DNA of 64,000 bases from NCBI RefSeq assembly GCF_030651995.1, contig NZ_JAUSBN010000007.1:44639-108638 (forward strand). Direction: 5' to 3'. The stretch is from Reyranella sp. Lineage in GTDB: Bacteria > Pseudomonadota > Alphaproteobacteria > Reyranellales > Reyranellaceae. Below the pieces are notes generated by a model. It made no database searches and had not been told where the DNA came from. It worked only from the letters and a program-made list of their open reading frames with translations. Positions 60,001-64,000 of the stretch are shown here, in pieces; position 1 is the first letter of the stretch; every line of letters begins with the position of its first letter. The position numbers were made by a program, and so were the translations under genes.

Positions 60001-60504
60001 CACGATCAGCGAGGTGTCGGCATGGACCACGCCCGGCGCGCCGCCGACCCACGGCGTGGGTGCGGCGATGGTGCGGAACGACGAAGACACGGCCTGCAGC
60101 TGCAGGGCGATGTAGGGCAGCACGCCCACCGTCGCGAACAGGGTGGCGGTGACGCCGACGGCGCGGCTCTTGCCGTAGCGCGAGGCCAGGAAGTCGGCGA
60201 TCGAGGTGACGTTGTGCTGCTTGGCGACCCTGACCATTTTTCGCAGGATCGGGTAGCCCAGGGTCACGACCAGGACCGGGCCGGTATAGATCAGGATGAA
60301 GTCGATGCCCGAGGTCGCCGCCCGCCCGACCGCGCCGTAGAAGGTCCAGGAGGTGCAGTAGATGGCCAGCGAGAGACCGTAGACGATCGGCGCCACCGAG
60401 TTCCGCGACCAGTCGCGCGCGTGGCGGTCACCGAAATACGCCACGGCGAACAGCAGCCCCAGATAGGCCAGCGACAGGGCCAGGACAGCCGGTTCGGCCA
60501 GCAT
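57058..60504 (-). CDS. Hybrid histidine kinase with SLC5-like transporter domain (CrbS-like)
   Basis: 1148 residues. Residues 1-490 form a sodium:solute-symporter-like domain with about 13 helices (YGLSLAIYCTSWTFYGAVGRAATSG, IADFLASRYGKSRAVG). A linker/STAC-like helical region (about 530-600) follows. A PAS domain (about 625-750) and a coiled coil with HisKA precede RFIAAASHDLLQPLHAARLF (phospho-His787). The HATPase has N-box NLLSNALRYG and G-boxes DNGPGIA and GLGLGLAIV. A C-terminal receiver has Asp1074 (VLADLHLDE). This is CrbS/MctS architecture, in which substrate transport or binding is coupled to signalling for acetate-type acids. Its start is copied in a 75-bp repeat at 61277-61351. Confidence 0.92.
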   Translation of the reverse strand: MLAEPAVLALSLAYLGLLFAVAYFGDRHARDWSRNSVAPIVYGLSLAIYCTSWTFYGAVGRAATSGIDFILIYTGPVLVVTLGYPILRKMVRVAKQHNVTSIADFLASRYGKSRAVGVTATLFATVGVLPYIALQLQAVSSSFRTIAAPTPWVGGAPGVVHADTSLIVAALMALFTILFGVRNVQASEQHRGMMLAIAFESVVKLLALLAVGPFVVWFLFDGPADLMGRLAEAPAVAERLTREASPLTWVVMSLLSGMAFLCLPRQFHVAVVEHDHPASLKTARWLFPIYLVLINLFVVPIAAAGLLLLGPQVSPDLYVLKLPLVGGENWLSAFVFIGGLSAATSMVIVACMALSGMIGNELVMPYLLRRQAGVARDMGPLVVFVRRAAVVLILMAGYAYERIISGYLPLASIGMISFCAVANIAPGLILGLYWQRAHRFGVVAGLAGGFIVWLYALLLPTLHQSAGAGTEGAPVAPFMPWLPGPLAALDPVLQGFLVCIAVNTALLVGVSLAVRPVGRDREQAYAFVSGGFVPGAEAKPPAPRTPADAARIEELRQLLARFVGVERAARALSGELSMEAALARTERMLSGTLGAASARVIVAASRRRGRLLPRSARAIIDEASEAIRYNYEILRNTLDHVGMGIAAFDREGRLEIFNDRFTALLALDDDAVAVGVSPQEFGATADVVALLRRPATPQTHEIATRGGRVIELRLDPLPEDGFVATCNDVTARVHTAQALRDSDSQLRRAAETLEQRVVERTAELEASRAEAEAANLGKTRFIAAASHDLLQPLHAARLFTAALIDRDPHNDLGGKIDASLGAVESLLDALLDISKLDAGAFKPEKRPFALQPLFESLATAFAPTAARRGVELVVVPTRAFVDTDPAFLRRILQNLLSNALRYGRVENRPARVLLGCRRVNGSLRIEVRDNGPGIASDKQELIFDEFVRLQPEDEGPREERGLGLGLAIVDRIARMLDLPVALASAPGRGSTFSITVPRVAAVLTPSGAVPAPQPMPSIEAESFVLCLDNEARVREAMAALLGGWGCKVATAATQAEALDVVARAGRLPDLVLADLHLDEGVDGLDAVVALREAWGRAVPAALVTADRDPTLRLRVRALQVELLHKPVKPASLRALLRLRSAAAGRLTA

Positions 60505-60559
60505 GCGTGTGCGTTTCTCCCCGACGGCATTGAACCTGTTCGGTCGGGCGACGACAAGC
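60485..60559. repeat. 75-bp duplicated segment, copy A (kinase start region)
   Basis: It spans the start codon and 5' leader of the 1148-residue kinase. It aligns without gaps to 61277-61351 (about 62 of 75 positions identical), including the first 22 bp unchanged (starting ACAGCCGGTTCGGCCAGCAT). Confidence 0.8.
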
Positions 60560-60639
60560 TTGTCCTATGGCTTCCTGCCGGTAATGACTTGAACTTCCTT
60601 GCCAGATACCGTCCGCGATATGTGCTGGGTTATCCAAAG

Positions 60640-61185
60640 ATGGCGGAAGTGACCGTGTTGCAAACAATCACTCTCACATTGCGCCCTTGCAGCCCGAGTG
60701 ACCGCGCGGACTTCATCGACCTCGAGCTCGATCCAGAGGTGATGCACTTCTTGAGTGGCGGTGCGGTCGACCATGAGAATACCGATCCGGAGGACGTGAC
60801 ATTCCTCATGCCGAGAGGATCGGAACCGTATGTTTGGACGGCGCGGCGAACGGCCACCAACGCGTTCGTCGGATGGTTCTGCTTGTTTCCGGAGACTCAG
60901 ACTCTCGCCGAGATCGGATACCGCCTGCGTCGGGAGGATTGGGGCATGGGGCTGGCAACGGAAGGAGCCTTGGCTCTGGTCAATTGGGGATTCAGGAGCG
61001 CCGGGTACGACAGGATCGCCGCCTGCACCATGGCAGTGAACCACGGCTCGCGCCGCGTGATGGAAAAGATCGGCATGAAACACGTCCGCACAAGTTTTCC
61101 GGACTTTCCCGCTCCTATCCCGGGCACTGAAGACGGGGAGGTTTGGTACGAGGTGCTGCGCTCGGACTGGAATGAGGACAAGTGA
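60640..61185 (+). CDS. GNAT-family N-acetyltransferase (RimJ/RimL type)
   Basis: A 181-residue acetyltransferase. The N-terminal [31 protein letters not shown], central [46 protein letters not shown] (acetyl-CoA loop R-x-x-x-G-x-G/A) and [26 protein letters not shown] are the RimJ/RimL-like pattern. It acetylates proteins, antibiotics or small amines; the target is unknown. The frame continues far upstream only as antisense of the kinase gene; the ATG at 60640 starts the family. It lies between the two copies of a 75-bp duplicated segment, so it may be an insertion. Its codon use appears somewhat less GC-biased than its neighbours. Confidence 0.85.
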   Translation: MAEVTVLQTITLTLRPCSPSDRADFIDLELDPEVMHFLSGGAVDHENTDPEDVTFLMPRGSEPYVWTARRTATNAFVGWFCLFPETQTLAEIGYRLRREDWGMGLATEGALALVNWGFRSAGYDRIAACTMAVNHGSRRVMEKIGMKHVRTSFPDFPAPIPGTEDGEVWYEVLRSDWNEDK

Positions 61186-61276
61186 TTGGAGATCAGGTGC
61201 ATGCCAAACTTGCGGTCCCGTCCCCCGACCACACCGTAGAACCTCCTCGAGAAGTAGATGGCAACGACCAGCCGGC

Positions 61277-61351
61277 ACAGCCGGTTCGGCCAGCATGCCT
61301 GCGCGTTTCTCCCCGCCGTCATTGAACCGTCTGGGCGGGGCAGCTACAAGC
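61277..61351. repeat. 75-bp duplicated segment, copy B (before ettA)
   Basis: Copy of 60485-60559, lying 22 bp upstream of the ettA start codon. On the minus strand it still reads a short MLAEPAV start like the kinase, then diverges. Confidence 0.8.
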
Positions 61352-61372
61352 GCTGCACATCAAGGAATCAGC

Positions 61373-63046
<1,674 letters not shown>

Positions 63047-63075
63047 ACTGGCGGGCCCAGGAACGGCGGCACGGC

Positions 63076-63531
63076 ATGAACCCGCTCAACGAAGTCCAGT
63101 GGGGACAAGACTGGGCATGGGGCGTGCCGCTGATCGCCCTCACCTGCGTCATCCACATCCTCTGCCTGGCGGTCTTCACCGCCCGGGTCGACCGGGTGCT
63201 CGACAGGATGCGGGACCGCGGCCGCCACGTCACCCTCATCTTCTCCCTGGTGATGGCGATGGCGGTGACGCTGGTGACGACCCTGCACATCCTCGAAGGC
63301 GGCATCTGGGCGCTGGCCTTCCGCTACCTGGACGCCATCCCCGACAACCGCTCCGCCATGCTCTACTCGCTGGGCGCGCTGACCACCTACGGCGACACCA
63401 CCATCCACCTCGCCCACCAGTGGAAGATGCTGGGGGCGCTGGAAGCGGTGAACGGCATGCTGCTGTTCGGCCTCACGACGGCGTTCCTGTTCGCGATGAT
63501 CCAGAGGGTGCTGCCTCCGGCGAAGCGATGA
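63076..63531 (+). CDS. Ion-channel-like membrane protein
   Basis: A 151-residue protein with about four hydrophobic segments: VPLIALTCVIHILCLAVFTA, LIFSLVMAMAVTLVTTLHILEG, and after a pore-like loop LYSLGALTTYGDTTIHL, VNGMLLFGLTTAFLFAMIQ. The loop Thr-Thr-Tyr-Gly-Asp resembles a potassium-channel selectivity filter (T-x-G-Y-G-D) but is shifted, so this is a two-pore-helix channel-like family member with uncertain ion selectivity. The ATG at 63076 begins the protein, 29 bp after ettA. No regulator domain is attached. Confidence 0.7.
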   Translation: MNPLNEVQWGQDWAWGVPLIALTCVIHILCLAVFTARVDRVLDRMRDRGRHVTLIFSLVMAMAVTLVTTLHILEGGIWALAFRYLDAIPDNRSAMLYSLGALTTYGDTTIHLAHQWKMLGALEAVNGMLLFGLTTAFLFAMIQRVLPPAKR

Positions 63532-63735
63532 CAGGCCGTCGAAAAATCAGGGTCCTGGCGAATAAACGAAACAAACAAAATAATCGAAATACATGAAACG
63601 AATGTCGCACCCCCCGAATCCTGGGTCTGGGCGACCGTCGGCGTAACAATGTTGCTCACCGGGCTCCCGAAATGCCTACTTCGACCGCCTGCTAGCGTCT
63701 TTCCGCATTAAGTTCACCCACACACCATCCTCATC

Positions 63736-63829
63736 CTGAGGAGCACGCCCAAGGCGTGCGTCTCGAAGGATGGGCAATAAACGTGGTGCTCGTGCCCATG
63801 CTTCGAGACGGCCCTTCGGGCCTCCTCAG
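63736..63829. repeat. Palindromic extragenic repeat
   Basis: The left arm (63736-63775, CTGAGGAGCACGCC ... GTCTCGAAGGATGGGC) and the right arm (63794-63829, GCCCATGCTTCGAGAC ... TCCTCAG) form an interrupted inverted repeat, each arm containing its own small hairpin (ACGCCcaaGGCGT; GGCCCttcGGGCC). Elements of this type are scattered in rhizobial genomes. Confidence 0.8.
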
Positions 63830-63997
63830 AGTTTGTGAATCTATTCGACTGCGAAACGTATGCCTGACAACCGCGCAATTTTGATTCTCGCGATCCACGT
63901 GTGACGAACGAAATGGAATCGCGAGAAGGCGGCCAAGATTCGAAAGCATCTCAAAAGTTCAGCATCCCCATGCCCTGCTCAAAGATTCACAAGCTCT
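63828..63997. repeat. 14-bp inverted repeat, 142 bp apart
   Basis: AGAGTTTGTGAATC (63828-63841) and GATTCACAAACTCT (63984-63997) are perfect inverted copies. The right copy lies 3 bp from the window edge and may be part of a next palindromic element. Confidence 0.65.
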
Positions 63998-64000
63998 CAG

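Larger units (their letters stand above)
63532..64000. other. Gene-free end of the window
   Basis: No convincing gene is seen. 63540-63600 is an unusually A-rich pocket in this GC-rich window. It is followed by a large palindromic repeat (63736-63829) and a distant inverted repeat that ends at the window edge. Confidence 0.6.

Noticed and set aside
57277..60639. Very long plus-strand frame opposite the transporter-kinase
   Set aside because: Only its last 181 codons (GNAT) make a protein-like product; the rest is Arg/His/Gln-rich antisense with no start context.

Overview
The window is GC-rich, tightly packed DNA of an alphaproteobacterium. The evidence is a heme-PAS FixL/FixJ/FixK cascade, a ccoNOQP-ccoGHIS cluster, DUF992 and phasin-like genes, Bug (TctC) and TRAP uptake genes, and a rhizobial-style palindromic repeat. 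A Reyranella- or Bradyrhizobium-like genome is my guess and is not proven. I see no rRNA, tRNA, CRISPR array, transposase or prophage.

Region 1 (1-29.2 kb) is a low-oxygen (microaerobic) response island. FixL (14651-15805) and FixJ (14047-14658) are encoded with a receiver-only response regulator and a transporter half that lacks an ATPase. Next to them is a FixK-type Crp/Fnr regulator (11881-12561). Eleven 14-bp sites of the form TTGA-N6-TCAA, or close to it, lie between 3.8 and 28.3 kb. They precede a zinc alcohol dehydrogenase/beta-glucosidase/glucokinase operon, a TPR protein, an HdeD-like protein, a small cytochrome c, a phasin-like protein, a DUF992 protein, an operon of two small membrane proteins with an archaeal-type nucleoside phosphorylase and a beta-CASP metallo-hydrolase, a ribosome-associated-type protein, the response regulator, usp-hemN, ccoN and a conserved unknown protein. 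At several promoters the site lies 35-36 bp upstream of a -10-like hexamer, which is class II activator geometry. A different 24-bp motif, probably a FixJ site, lies upstream of fixK and of a 44-residue membrane protein, at identical distance from a -10-like hexamer. The inferred circuit is FixL senses O2, FixJ activates fixK, and FixK activates the rest, including the high-affinity cbb3 oxidase with its copper/heme assembly factors and oxygen-independent heme synthesis.

Region 2 (29.3-44.4 kb) is accessory. It holds a 1816-residue RTX/beta-helix protein, a Bug-type solute-binding protein with a divergent LysR regulator, and a LuxR-type regulator with near-identical inverted repeats on either side of its gene. 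These are followed by small unknown genes and an amidohydrolase divergent from a TRAP transporter (dctPQM-like).

Region 3 (44.4-64 kb) holds htpG, an autotransporter and inorganic pyrophosphatase. It then has a probable acetate/monocarboxylate module: a DUF4212 + sodium:solute symporter operon, an exonuclease, a CBS/DUF294 protein, a LuxR-type response regulator and a 1148-residue hybrid kinase with an SLC5-like transporter domain (CrbS/CrbR type). A GNAT acetyltransferase sits between two copies of a 75-bp segment that includes the kinase start codon. The window ends with ettA, a channel-like membrane protein and a gene-free stretch carrying palindromic repeats.
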